DNA from: Piper betle
Taxonomy: Eukaryota > Streptophyta > Magnoliopsida > Piperales > Piperaceae
Reading direction: 5' to 3'
Assembly (NCBI GenBank): GCA_033002965.1
Contig: JAURVB010004762.1
Location: 1-64,000, forward strand
Length of the DNA stretch: 64,000 bases
Shown here one piece after another: positions 37,601-49,360 of this stretch. Position 1 is the stretch's first letter; each line of letters opens with the position of its first letter. The notes beneath the pieces were generated by a model that saw only the letters and a program-made list of their open reading frames with translations, made no database searches and was not told where the DNA came from. The translations under genes were made by a program, and so were the position numbers.

Positions 37601-38894
37601 GCAAAATAAAAGAAAGAAAAACAGACTACAAAACACAACGTTTATGCATGCAGTTGAGGAGGTGAACCAAAATATACGATTTTATGGGAGTCAGCAAGAT
37701 TAATTGCAAACAAACATTGTCAACAACGTATTTTTAATATATGCTAGCAGCATACAGGGGGAAAAAATGAAGGACCCTCATATTTCTCTTACTTTTTGTG
37801 TAAAAATCTTGGCAAAATAATAGTTCTCAAATAAATTGAAAAGAAAAAAATTACAGTCTTGAAGGTATCTACAGATTAACATCTCATGTTTGCAGAAACA
37901 ACCATCGTCATGGGAAAATGCCCGTTATAGATGTGCTTAACTTAAGCAGAACATATAACAAGATTTAACAGCCTCTGGAAACGCTAACATGCTACCAAAT
38001 TGGACAACACAAAGCAATGACAAGTGAAGATAATATGATCCCTAATAATTAATAGACCCGGATGGGATGTACAATCCAAAGTTTATACAAAAGAAGGGTC
38101 AGATATGAGTGCGGAAAAGGTAGAATTACCCTAATGATGGATTACAGTTTCACCAGATTCCCTTCTAGTTCTAGTTACTAGTTATGCCCATTTACCTATA
38201 GTTACTATAATCTGAAATCTAGAAGATATAAGTGGTATCTGTTACATGATGACCCCTATTATACTCATTAGACAAAATAGCAGGGATTCAAGAGCTGTCC
38301 CACCTTGGATCACGGCGATGATCGTTAAAAAGAAAAAGAAAAAAATCGATAGTCAGAGCCTATTTAACTCAGCTGGCTTTCTACAGATCAACCCTTCACA
38401 AAATTGAAGAGCCAGCAAACAACTTCCCACCTATACAAGAGAGGCTCCTTTTAAATCATGATTAGCACAGGATGAATCTATCAACCAGCATGTAAAAGTG
38501 TAACAACACTTTTACATATTAAGATCATGTAACAACACTTTGCATCATCAAAATCCATTCCCAAACACGATCGCAGCTAAAATTGAGCTGCAGGAAAGCG
38601 AAATAGGCCAAAGATCGGAGAAAAATTCAAACACCGCCATACCAAGCAGATCCTGCTACCCTCACTCCCGAACCGAAGCAACTCCCTGGCTCCGACAAGC
38701 GCATCCTTCAACACACGCAGCTGCTCCGCCACCTCGTTGGGGACCTCTTCCCGACTATCCCGCACCTCCTCGAACATGGGCGCGAGCAGCTTGAGCCGGC
38801 GTGCGAGGTTGCAGAACTGCTTCCTGAAGGCGTTGCGGACGTCGGAGAAGGCGGAGATCTCAGCCACCAACCGGATCAGCTCCTCCGCCGCCAT
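34666..38894 (-). CDS. U-box/ARM-repeat E3 ubiquitin ligase (PUB13/PUB14/SPL11-like), intact
   Basis: This is a plant U-box ubiquitin ligase. Coding exons on the minus strand are 38894-38643, 37204-37088, 36428-35973 and 35886-34666, all GT-AG and in phase, giving 681 residues. The start [18 protein letters not shown] opens the UND domain (about residues 1-245). The U-box is at about 254-325 ([54 protein letters not shown]) and is split by intron 3, as in its relatives. ARM repeats fill about 350-640 ([56 protein letters not shown]). A Gln/Ser-rich tail ends the protein. Relatives include rice SPL11 and Arabidopsis PUB13, which restrain cell death and immunity; Arabidopsis PUB14 is the structural model. 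The first intron is long (1.4 kb). No lesion is seen. Confidence 0.95.
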
Positions 38895-39125
38895 GTAGCC
38901 TCCACGACTACCACCCCGAGATCACCTCAAAACCAGCTCAAATTCTACCGAAAAACTGATCAAAAGCAAAGCTTTCGGGGATCACTAGCAAGACTGAGAC
39001 GAGATAGAATCAGATATCGAAGGGAAACGATCGATTTGTTTGATTTTTGGGCGAGGACTTGAGGAAATAGTGGGGGGATGGTAGGGGGCGGGGTCGAAGA
39101 AGAGGGTTTCGGGCTGGCAGCCATA
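38895..39125 (-). promoter_or_regulatory. Probable 5' UTR and promoter of the U-box gene
   Basis: Gene-like, less AT-rich sequence continues about 230 bases beyond the ATG and ends with CCCCGCCCCC-like runs on the minus strand (39075-39095). No TATA box is evident. Confidence 0.35.
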
Positions 39126-40154
39126 TCCCGTACTTCACGGGACCCTGACTTTTCGGTCCTAACCAGGGTTTGTTAGCTGTCTTCCCAGCTTAGTTAGCTT
39201 GCCGGCTTCCTCACTTGGCTCGGCTTTTAATTTTATCAACCATCAAGAACCAGGACGTTATTTAGAATTAGAAGACAATAATTACGGGGAATTATACATT
39301 CTTTATATGATTTATAATATGAACACTTGTTTAAATTTATAAGTCCTATATAATAAGGCCTGCATATATGAAAATTAAATGATATAAGTAAGAGGTTTGT
39401 AAATTATATAATAAGCACGTTTTTTAAAAAAAACATATTTATCGCTATTATAATTAATTTAATAATTCAGCTAAAAGATTAAGCATAATGATTTTGTAAA
39501 ACCTCAAAAATAACTCGGTTATTTTATTTAAAATCGAATCTTAAATATTATTAAATTAATATATGTTAATAATATTTATAGATTCTTTTTAATAAACTTT
39601 ATGTATTATCTTTTCATATTTCGAGTGCGTATGTATTTATGAATTATGATATTTCATTTTCATTTTCACGCCTATATAAACATATCCTTCTAACCTCAAG
39701 GGAGGGGGGAAATTGGTGCGAAATAATTACCTTTAATGAGTTTTTTCGATATGGTCGTTGGTTTCGAACTTTGTCGGAATTTGCCATTGAAGTTAGTTGA
39801 ACATCAACATACTTACTTATATTAGGTTGTTATTAAATTTTTAGTTTAATTAACTGATCATGGGATGTCATGTTGGCTCGTGCACTAACACTTATATGTA
39901 TATGTTATATGTGATTCTTTGTATTATTAGATTTTTATTTTGATTTACTGGTATGGATTACTATGTTGGCCATGCACCAGCACTATGCATATGTATATTT
40001 TTAGTATGATTTTACTATACAGACATGTTACTATTTGCCAGATTTCGGTACATGTATATGTTTAAGTATAATATGTTCTAATGCATATATATATATATAT
40101 TTACAACACATTGTATGTGTGTTGACTTGTTTGATCTGCATGTGGTGTTATTGT

Positions 40155-40197
<43 letters not shown>

Positions 40198-41730
40198 TGT
40201 ATGTATTTATAATTTTCATTGGTCGTTGAGTGATTCGGGCTTTTCAAATTTGCTTTCGTGAAGTTAATATGATAGTAGTAAAATTATTAATTTTATGAAT
40301 TTTTAACATTACATCCCGGTCTGCTACTAGATCGAAAATTTGAGATGTTACAGATTTATTTTTATTTTTAACCATATGAATTTTAAATTTTAAATTGTGA
40401 AACTTGCTAATTGTGATTTAAAATTTAAATAAGAGTGATATCTTATATAAATATAAGCTAACATAACTCTATTTAGATTTAGCTATTTTAGACATCAACA
40501 ACACATAGTTGGTTAATAATATTAAGCCAGTATTCAATTATTATTGTTTATTTTTTCTCCAAAAAAATAAAGAATAAAAATTATTTGCACCCATTAGAAT
40601 GTTCAAAATTATAATTACTTATATCTCTCTTATAAAAAATGACCACTAACACTTCTTCGCCTCTAATTGTATTACTAAACTGTTAGATTTTTATAGCTCG
40701 ACAAATTAAGCTACGTTATCTCATTGTTTATATATGATGACATGACAAACTTAACCATGTCATCAATAACAAAAAAATTATTATAATAAAACTATTATCT
40801 TACAATTGAAACTAATGGTTTTTTCCTTGTTGACGATGTGGCCACATTTTATAATATTTAAATACAATCATTTACAATTAATTTTTACTAACAAAAATTA
40901 TAATTTATAACATTGTCTTACAATTAAAATTTTATAAGGTGGTCAAGCTTGCCACATCATCAAACTTAAATAATAAAGTGGCACAACTAAATATGGTCGG
41001 GTCATAAAAAAATAATGCCTTATTAATAGAGTTAGAGGGTGTACTTAGAGGATGTGATCAATTTAAAAAAACAGAGGTGTAAGTGATATTTTTATCATTT
41101 TGGGAGGTGTATTCGATTTTTACTCAAAATTAAATTTATATAAGTAGTAACATGAATAATGATTTACTTAATTTAAACAATTTTCAAGATAGACAAAATA
41201 ATAATGTAAAAATTTTTCATCTAGCGTGGTCAACTTTGAATAATTTTTTTAATAGCTTTGTAACAAGTAATATCTTATAATAATAATAATTCAACAGAAA
41301 AAAATTAAAGTAAAAAAATAGTCAGGAAATTTTTTTTACAAATGCGCCTTAAATAAATTTACAATGTGTGAATTATGTATTGTTAATGAGCTTCGTGAAC
41401 CATCACTTTCTTAGAGGCCCTATCTACAACATATTAATATAATTAATAATATTTTATTGGAAAGAGGGTCATTTATTTTTTTCCAATTTATAATATTGTT
41501 CAATCCGTAAAAATGCAATCAATATTATAGCAACTGATATTAAAATTAACGAAGAAGAGTGACGATATAAGAAAATTCATCCAATCTGCATTTTTTGTGA
41601 TTTTTAAGAATGCTTATCATTCACTCCGGTTGAAGTTATTATTTTTAAATTAGATTGTTTATGAACTCATGAGAAGATATTTAAATATTTTTTGTACAAA
41701 TTAATCTTCTTCATTTACATGATCTAGTGG
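39126..41730. other. AT-rich repeat-like intergenic region
   Basis: No gene is seen. An (AT)n microsatellite lies at 40157-40193. Around 40310-40350, CATTACATCCCGG and GAGATGTTACAG resemble the end of an LTR, but I found no partner. At 40640-41120, ACACTTCTTCGCCTCTAA and CAGAGGTGTAAGTGATATTT hint at an old inverted element. None is firm. Confidence 0.35.
40157..40193. repeat. (AT)n microsatellite
   Basis: About 18 AT units. Confidence 0.95.
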
Positions 41731-41731
41731 T

Positions 41732-42616
41732 TCACGTTAAAAGTTTTTTTAAAAGAAAAGGAACACTAAAAGTTTTTTTTAAACGAAAGAAACTTAAAAC
41801 TTGAAAACAAGAGGAAACAAGAGGCACTCCAAAATTACCAGTATGCTTGGCAAAGGAGTGAGCAGCGTGGTTAGCTGATCTAGAGATCCATTTAAGGTCT
41901 ACATTCAAGTTACTAAACAACAACTTAATTTCCGAATAAAGAGGGGAAATGAAAACATTTAAATGAGTAACATCATTTCCTGAAATAGTTTGGAAGATAG
42001 CAAAGGCAGTCCATGAGGATGATAGAGTGGGTGTCTCCTTGGAGGAGGCGTCGGTTCTCGATTAGTTGCATGAGGACAAGGAGTTCTACATGGGAAGGGT
42101 TCAGGACCAATCCACATCCTGCAATAACCGAACAAGGAATGTCGTCGTTAGACCGAAGAAAAGCAACAGCCCACGAAAACTTGTTAGAAGATGCATCAAA
42201 TTCAGCTTCCAAAAGAAGTATTCTACAATTTAGAGAATGATTTATTATGTGATCCACCGAAATTCCAGCATAGGAGGGGGTTTGTCCAAAAGGCCCAGGT
42301 TTCTGAAATATACATCGGCCAAGTAATTTACTGATTGCATTATAGCATCGGGGGAGAATGATCTGTCGTTGAATAAGATTTCATTCATACATTGCCAGAT
42401 GACTTCTGCTGTGAGGAGTCATTTAAAGACAAAACTTTTCCCCTTGGAAGATTATGATATATCCATTAAAAAACTAGATGGTATCAACTCAAGAGTGTCA
42501 AAGAAGAGAGTCATTTCTCAATCCCAACAAAGCAAACCAGAGAGACCTCGTCACATTACAATCCTTGAATATGCGAGGCAGGGAACATTAAGTACCTTTG
42601 ATAATTTTGACGTTAC
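41732..42616 (-). pseudogene. Non-LTR retrotransposon C-terminal remnant (RNase H-like)
   Basis: On the minus strand, AGCGLVLNPSHVELLVLMQL (42257-41973) followed in another frame by VDLKWISRSANHAAHSFAKH (41923-41732) has the order of the plant RNase H-like domain found at the end of LINE-type polyproteins and in related orphan proteins. A stop and frameshift separate the parts. The sequence to the right (to 42616) may be the preceding zinc-binding region but is too decayed to be sure. The hAT-like element next door appears inserted into or beside it. Confidence 0.6.
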
Positions 42617-42938
42617 TTAGGTTGCTAATTGAGCGAGCCAGCTTGTGAGCATTTAGCATTCGGCTCGGCTTGACTCGACTCGAAACTCGACATTTAAATG
42701 CTCAACTCGAACTCGACTCGAACTCGAAACTTACGAGCCGAGCTTGAGCAAGGTCGTGTTCGACTCGACTCGACTACGACTCGAGTTATAACTCGCAGCA
42801 TCGACTCGAACTCGACTCGCAGCTCGATTCGAACTCGACTCGATAAAATAATATAATAATATCTTTATGTCATATTATATTATATTATATTATATTATAT
42901 TATATATATATATGTAATATAATAACAAAGAAGCAAGA

Positions 42939-42986
42939 TAGTTGAGATGGTAAGTATTCACCTTGAAGTCTTGTGGGTTCAAACCA
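42939..42986 (+). promoter_or_regulatory. tRNA-like A and B boxes inside the MITE
   Basis: TAGTTGAGATGG resembles the Pol III A box of tRNA genes, and GGTTCAAACCA 37 bases later resembles the B box; a T-rich stop-like run follows at 42996-43002. Acceptor-stem pairing is absent, so it is not a tRNA gene. It may be a SINE-derived internal promoter. Confidence 0.35.
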
Positions 42987-43032
42987 CATTGGCCTTATTT
43001 TTTTAAGTAAAGTACTTTTGACTTTTAATCGA

Positions 43033-43366
43033 GCTGGTTTCGAGCTAACGAACCAGCTGGCGAGCCCATAAAAATTAAGCAGTTTAAGTATATTCGAGCT
43101 CGAACACATAAAAAAAATCGAGCCGAACTCGAGCATGTATGTTCAAAACTCGTTCGATCTCGAGTCGAGTTCGAACGAGTTTCGAACTATTCGAGCCGAG
43201 CTGGTTTCGAGCTAACGAACCAGCTGGCGAGCCCATAAAAATTAAGCAGTTTAAGTATATTCGAGCTCGAACACATTAAAAATATTCGAGCCGAACTCGA
43301 GCATGTATGTTCAAAACTCGTTCGATCTCGAGTCGAGTTCGAACGAGTTTCGAACTATTCGAGCCG
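43033..43366. repeat. 167-bp tandem duplication within the hAT-like MITE
   Basis: A unit starting GCTGGTTTCGAGCTAACGAA at 43033 is repeated from 43200 with very few differences (for example ACACATAAAAAAAATCG against ACACATTAAAAATATTCG). The near identity implies a recent event. Confidence 0.9.
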
Positions 43367-43423
43367 AGCTCGAACATATGTCGAGTTCGGCTCGCTCGCT
43401 CAATTAGCACCCCTAGACGTTAC

Positions 43424-45460
43424 TACAGTGTAGTCAAGAGAAGGTAAAGAGCAGCTTGGCTTGGCTTGGCTTGTGGTTAGGCCGATTTTAAGATAAACTA
43501 AGTGGGACCGGAACTAGTAGACTGCCGAGGAACGTGGCGGACGCGGCAGTGTGATCCGTCCTAGATGGTATCCTCGCCGCCGGGGGAGACACGAAATCCT
43601 AGCCGTCAGCTCTGCTCTCCCCCAACGGTTATTCTCAGCCGTAGATTCTAAGCCCGCCATGTCCGAACCGTTATAAGAAAACTCGAGAACCAAGCCAAAT
43701 GACCGACCGGTTCGGCTCAGCATATGAAGGACAAATAATAGTAAAAATAGTATATATATATATAAACCGGGTTGGTGGAGGTGGGACCTAATGAACAGAT
43801 TCGACCAATAACGTGGCTGCATGTGACACCCCGCGTCCACAGCTCAGCAGTTAGTTTCGCCCCCTTTTTTTGTCCTCCGGAAATGATGACGTCACCGTGT
43901 ACTTTATTTTTTATTTTTTATTGGTAGCGGTTCACTTAGTGGGAGAGATTTCAGTCAACTTGAGTTTGCTGATCTCAAATCAAAATTCATAATCCTCTGG
44001 TTTGACTCTAGATTATTAATATAAAATCTTATTAGAATTTGAATTAATACTAACTATCTTGATCTGCATTTATTTATGCTCTACTTATTATAATTTACGC
44101 TTTAAGAATTATCAACTTCCTCACAGTAAAGTACAGATTTTGTTTCTCTCTCATCCTTTTTAATTTTTGTTTACGTTGTGGCTGATTATAACTCCTCAAT
44201 AACTGTGGAGGATTGTGAAGCATATTGATATTTAATTAATTTAAATTTTTTATTAGTATTATTTATTATTAAGAAAAATATTAAAGTCTAATCTACCCAA
44301 TTTAGAAATTTAAAAATTGGAAAATTTTAATACAATTATAATCATATTATTATAATTAAATTTTTTATTTAATAATAAGTACTTAGTAAATAAATTTTAT
44401 TTGCAAAACAACTTAAACTATAGTTCTATTCAAATTAAAATTCTTTAAAAAATCTCATTTAGTTATCAAAATTTTACTCAAATTAAATTTTTTTACTTGT
44501 TAATACCTACTCAATTAAAATTTTTAACTTATTTTTAATTTAAAATTTAAAATTCTTGTACAAATTTCTAAAAAATTTTTTTTGTTAAAACTAAATATAT
44601 ATTCATTATTTTTTATTTAAAAATAATAAATATATATATATATATATTCGTTATTTAATAATCAATTTTTGTATCTTATTAATATATAGTAATATTAATT
44701 AATTTTAAATATATCATCCACATCGGATAAGTTTTTGGCTAATTTTCTTATTATATATACAATATAAAGTAGCCATACTAAAATTGTTATAGAGTCGCAC
44801 TTGTTTCTTATTAATTTAGTTATGCGAAAGGATTCATGTGTAGTTTTTTTTTAAAAAAGCAATTGCCTTAATATTTGTATGTTTGGAGATTGAATTTAAA
44901 TTAAACTTTTACTGAGTTGGATCTAATCAGGCTCTATTAAGTCACAACAATCCGATTTACGGAAAATAATTTATTATTTTTTGCACCTTTTGAATCTTAA
45001 TTACCTGATCATGTCATTCGTTTGACCATGGCCATTATTAGGTAGAGCTTGTGGGGCACAAGTAGTTGTTCATATTTTGACGATGCACTTAAAAATAGAC
45101 TCTCAAGTCATACACATTAATATCCTAATAAATTTAATAATTTTTCATCAATTTGAAAGTTATAAATGCTGCAATATATAACTATATTAATATAGCTTGC
45201 CCATTTTTTTGACGGTCAATAATTTAGGACCTACTTAGACATGGACATTAAATTTATGCAGGACTATTTCACACATTAAATATTTTTTTCTAACAAGTAT
45301 TGACTAACAATATAAAACGCACTTAACATTATAAATATTTTTAATAAAAACTATCCTTACTATTTCTATTAATAATAAATATTCTACATTCTAGATGAGT
45401 AAAGAGTCCCAATTACTTGAGCTAAGGCGAAGAAAAGTTTATTGTTATTAAATAAATTAA
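43424..45460. other. Intergenic region; small GC-richer patch, then AT-rich DNA
   Basis: Positions 43490-43860 are richer in G and C, with CGTGGCGGACGCGG and a TATA-like GTATATATATATAAACC run at 43750-43766. This could be a promoter or old gene edge, but no coding frame is convincing. From 43900 to 45460 the sequence is very AT-rich and shows nothing clear. Confidence 0.35.
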
Positions 45461-45740
45461 TTTGGATTATCTGATTATAAGGAACACCCAAATCTAATAA
45501 AAATATCAAATGGCTGCCATGGCGGATCTAACCACCTTTGGATGAAGGCAGTTAGATTTAGGAATAAAAAATAATAATAAAAATAATTACTGTCACCAGA
45601 ACAGACTACCTGTAGTTGAAGGTGTTGAGTTTCGGTCTCCTCTAATCGGATTTGGGTGTCAGAGGCAAATAGGTCTTTTTTAAAATAAAAAAGAAATAAT
45701 TTGGACCGGATTAAACAATCCAAATTGATAAGGGATAGGA
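45461..45740. repeat. Probable third copy of the GATTATAAGGA repeat family
   Basis: It starts GGATTATCTGATTATAAGGA followed by ACACCCAAATCTAATAAAAA, like the arms at 59.36-60.78 kb (CGATTATAAGGACGAC ... AAATCTG), and continues with GGCGGATCTAACC. The far end reads GGATTAAACAATCC. I take it as a shorter relative of that foldback family. Confidence 0.4.
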
Positions 45741-45961
45741 AAATTTTCTTATCTTGGGTTAGAGAACCATTTTATGATAATAAAAATAAATATTTTTTTA
45801 TTAAAAATTAAATAAATATTCAAATATTATGTGTGAGTCTTGTCTAGTTCTAGATAAAAATAAAGATAAATTAATATGAAAAAAATAATAAATTTTAAAA
45901 TCAAATCCAGAAAAGGAATTACATCGAATGCTTAAAAATATAAATGCAATGACTCTCCATT

Positions 45962-46149
45962 AAAAGATAAAGCTATAATATATTTAAAAAGTAAGAAAAT
46001 TCAATTTATAATATTCTTATTACATATAATTTACCTGGTCTAGTATTTTAAAATTTCTTAAACTCAATTAAAAAAATTATTTCAAAGCGAAATATAATTT
46101 GGCATGAAAAGAGTGAGAGGAGAGCATTGAGGGAGTGTCCAGGTATGGC
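45962..46149. repeat. 188-bp direct repeat, copy 1
   Basis: AAAGATAAAGCTATAATATA through GAGGGAGTGTCCAGGTATGG is closely repeated at 49871-50058. The right end of this copy is where the 2.5-kb hAT-like element is inserted. Confidence 0.85.
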
Positions 46150-46464
46150 TAGGGGTGGGCATCAGTCGGATAGACATTGGACAAGTTATTGTCTGTGTCT
46201 GTCCAAAATTTCATCGGACAAAATTTGTCTGACCGAATTATTGTCCGACTTGTCTGTCGGGCCCAAACAGTGTCCGCAGACAGTCCAAAATTAAATGGAA
46301 ACCTAGCACTGTTTCCGTCTCCGCTGCCACCACCGCCTTACGTGTCGTCGCCGCCTCCCTGCTCGCCGCCTCCGTTGCCAGCTTACCCCCCCCGGTCCCG
46401 CCGCCTGCGGACCGCCTCCGCAGTCGCCTGCGAACTGCCTTTGTCGCCCTGCGAGCGACCACCG

Positions 46465-46640
46465 GCCTCCGCCGCCCTGCGCACAACGAAACCCCTCTAC
46501 CACCGCTTGCCTCCGCCACCCTCTGTGCGCCGCGAAACCCCTCCGCCACCGCCTGCCTCCGCTGCCCTCTGTGTGCAGCGTAACCACTCTGCCGCACCTG
46601 CCTCCGCCGCCCTCCGCCACCCTGCCCGCCCACCCTCAGA
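46465..46640. repeat. GC-rich minisatellite, unit about 45 bp
   Basis: GCCTCCGCC-GCCCT phrases begin at 46465, 46509, 46555 and 46600, each followed by a GCG--ACGAAACC-like stretch, giving a period of 44-46 bp. Confidence 0.75.
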
Positions 46641-47239
46641 TGCCCTGCCTCCGTCGCGTGCTTGCCTGCCCTTCGCCAGTGCCCGCCTTCGGCCTCACAG
46701 TGGCTGGTGGCAGAGTTGCAGGAATCAGCCGATTCGAATCGGATCGGCAGCGTGCCGATTCGATTTCAGGGCCGAATCGGTCGGCCCTGAATCAGAGCCC
46801 AACTCGGCCGATTCACCCGATTCCGACCGAGTTGACTCCGATTCGGAATCAGGGTGAATCGGGAAGAATCGGTTTTTTGGATAAATTACTAAAATACCCT
46901 AGGTATGATATTTATTAAATTATTTAAGCATGGGTAAAATTGGAATTTTGATTTAAAAAACCTAACGTTAACCCACTCCGGCGCCGCTCGTTCGCCCTCC
47001 ACCGTGAGTCCCCAACTCTAGGCTCGCCTCCGACCGGGCTTCCGACCTCGCCTCCAACCTCGCAACGTCGCCGTCAACATGTGGCCGGACCGAGTCGGGC
47101 CTGTGAACGAACGAATCGCCGCCGACTGGGCCTCCGACCCGGCTGCCGACATCGCCTCCGCCCTCGCAACTGGGCCTCCGACGTGTGGCCGGCCGACAGT
47201 GCAGTGGCCGCGAGACTCGCCGCCGACCGGGCCGCGCGG

Positions 47240-47970
47240 TGGCGGCGGGGGGTGGCATTCTCGTAATTAAAAGTTGACTCAACTCTAACTCGAGTCAAAA
47301 ATAATAATTAATTCTAAATAATTTAAAAAAAATTATAAAAAATATTTAAAAATATCATAAACTATAATACACATAATAATATCAAAATAACATCAATACC
47401 TAATTTTAATATATTTATATTATGAATTGTCAAATTATTATATATGACCGATTAAACTAATTTTGACCGATTCAATTGAACCGATTCATGTCCAATTAAG
47501 ATCGATTCCGATTCCAACTCCCTCAAAAATCGATTCAGATTCCGATTCTGATTTATGCTACGCATGGTTGGTGGTGGTTGAGATGTCCCGGCGACGGTAC
47601 GGTTGGGCGAGGCGGTGTCGATCGGTGGCGGGATGGCGGCGGCGACGGCACTAGGGTTTGGGGGGTTTGGGGGAAGAGATGATCGGTGGCAAACTCGTAA
47701 ATAAGACTTGACTCGGTACCAGCACGAGTCAAGAATAATAACTAACTCGGAATAAAATCTTCAAAAAATCCAAAAAAATCAGGAAAAATCTCATAAAATA
47801 AAATAAACGCCACAACATCTAAATGACATGCACTATAGCTAATAATTCTACCCTTAACGCGTCCTAATATATTATTTGGCTTAAAATAATTCTATTCGAC
47901 TCAAAAATAACAGTCAAACCGACCTGTTCGGACTATAAAACCCTAACTTGGGACACGGGTTTTCCAGAGG
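47240..47970. repeat. Two LTR-like fragments in tandem inside the hAT-like element
   Basis: GACTCAACTCTAACTCGAGTC at 47276 and GACTTGACTCGGTACCAGCA at 47706 each open a similar AT-rich tract (AAAAATAATAATTAATTC against AAGAATAATAACTAACTC). The second copy continues to CTATAAAACCCTAACTTGGG and a GGGTTTT tail, like the block at 190-275. They look like LTR promoter halves picked up by the DNA element. Confidence 0.45.
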
Positions 47971-48641
47971 GAACTAGAAGTTATAGAACTAGTTATTTAT
48001 AGAAGAATATTAAAAGGAAATGTCCTAATTTCAAAATGAAGAAGACAAAAAACATGAGTAATTAACTTTTTTGTATTTTTTTTCATGTAAGTGAGTTACA
48101 TTGGATGGAGAATTAACTATTAAAATATTTTATCTTTGAAGTATATGTCATATTGGAGTATATTTTGATGTCAATGATTATCTTAAAGTTTTTATACATT
48201 AATTATTTTTTGTTTGACTTTGAAAATTGAGAACATGCTAATTAAATTATAAGTGGTTTGATATGATTATTAATATAAATGTATAATTCTAAATTCTTAA
48301 ATATAAGAGTGACTTTTATCTTTTTTCAATGTATGTCATTTTTTGTTATTTTAGACATTAAATATCAAATTTTATGTATAAACTTAATAAATTTTACTGT
48401 ATATTATATTTTAAAATTTTCATAAACTATAATATTGACCTTACAAATGTTTAAGATATTATATTATTGATATAAAATATCGGACACTCAGTCGGTCATT
48501 CGGTCGGAAAAAGAAATGTCTATATTTTGTTTGTTTTAATTCGGTCGAATTCGGTCGGTCAAATTCGGTCGAGTCAGGACATACTTCGGACTTCGGTCGG
48601 ACGGATAAATTCGGATGTCCACGCCAACCCCTAGGTATGGC

Positions 48642-49360
48642 TTTATATCATCCTCTTAAAATGGTGAACCTAAAATGATTTATACAGTGCATCTCTATTA
48701 ATATATTATATCTTATTCTAACAAAGATTTAATGTGAACCTAATTTGAAAATATTACGAACTACCCACGTTAAAAAATTCCATTATTGAAATTTCTACCC
48801 TAAGTCAATGAACTAATTTATGTTCATTCTAATATAATTCACCATTTAATATAGTTTCAGGTATACTTTGTCGCAATTTACAACAATCCAAGTTTAAATT
48901 AATAGCTTAATTTATCTTTTTTAAAATAATTAACCCATTTTAAAATTTTATTAATAGATTCTTACTAATTTATTAGATCATACTCCAATAAGTATTGGGC
49001 ATAAAATTAACTTAAAAAATATTTTAATAAATTTGTCAATTGAAAGACCGGACACTGGAAATTGAGTATTTGAGGATGCTTAACCCCATTAATTATTACA
49101 ACTAACTGGGCTATGTTAGACAGGCGTTGTTTTAAAAAATATTGGTTAACCTTAATTCAGATGAAGCTTCGAAATTTTTTTTTTAAAGATTCAAAGATGA
49201 ACTCTTTTTATTTATTTATTTATTTTTATAAGCCCCTAAATGCACAACACGGCGGTCACTGTCAAACCATGCATCACGTCAATAGGTCAATGTGAGGGCA
49301 TTCATATGCTTTTATTTTTTCAACGATAGAGGAGTTGGACTTGCAGGCAAAAGCGTTCAA
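48642..49360. other. AT-rich spacer, no gene seen
   Basis: AT-rich sequence with short frames only. A TTTATTTATTTATTTA run lies at 49205-49225. Confidence 0.35.

Larger units (their letters stand above)
42617..43415. mobile_element. hAT-like MITE, 799 bp, with 8-bp target duplication
   Basis: The ends match as inverted repeats: the left starts TTAGGTTGCTAATTGAGCGA, and the right, reversed, starts TAGGGGTGCTAATTGAGCGA. Both flanks read GACGTTAC (42609-42616 and 43416-43423), the 8-bp duplication expected for hAT transposition. The interior is packed with TCGA-based words (CGAGCTCGAAC, ACTCGACTCGAACTCGA). It has a (TTATA)n run at 42870-42912, a tRNA-like box pair at 42939-42986 and a 167-bp tandem duplication. 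There is no transposase, so it depends on another element. A 9-bp duplication with slightly different tips is also possible and would point to Mutator; the tip sequence favours hAT. Confidence 0.85.
46150..48633. mobile_element. hAT-like non-autonomous element, 2.5 kb, with GC-rich interior
   Basis: The left tip is TAGGGGTGGGCATCAGTCGG; the right tip reversed is TAGGGGTTGGCGTGGACATC. Both flanks read GGTATGGC (46142-46149 and 48634-48641), an 8-bp target duplication. Subterminal words such as CGGTCGG and TTGTCCGACTTGTCTG recur at both ends. No transposase is present. The interior is a mosaic: a GC-rich minisatellite (46300-46640), AATCGG/CCGATT-rich blocks (46720-46880, 47450-47550), another GC-rich patch (46970-47270) and two LTR-like fragments. 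The 226-residue open frame at 46177-46857 is proline-rich low complexity and probably does not encode a protein. Confidence 0.85.

Noticed and set aside
42926..43003. Functional tRNA gene
   Set aside because: A-box and B-box-like motifs are present, but there is no acceptor-stem pairing and no proper anticodon arm.
43514..43840. 108-residue minus-strand frame in the GC-richer patch
   Set aside because: No domain, no splice partner and a composition explained by the patch; kept only as an unexplained GC-richer region.
46177..46857. 226-residue open frame, Pro/Ala/Ser-rich
   Set aside because: It lies on a GC-rich minisatellite inside a DNA transposon; the reverse strand is equally open, and no domain is visible.
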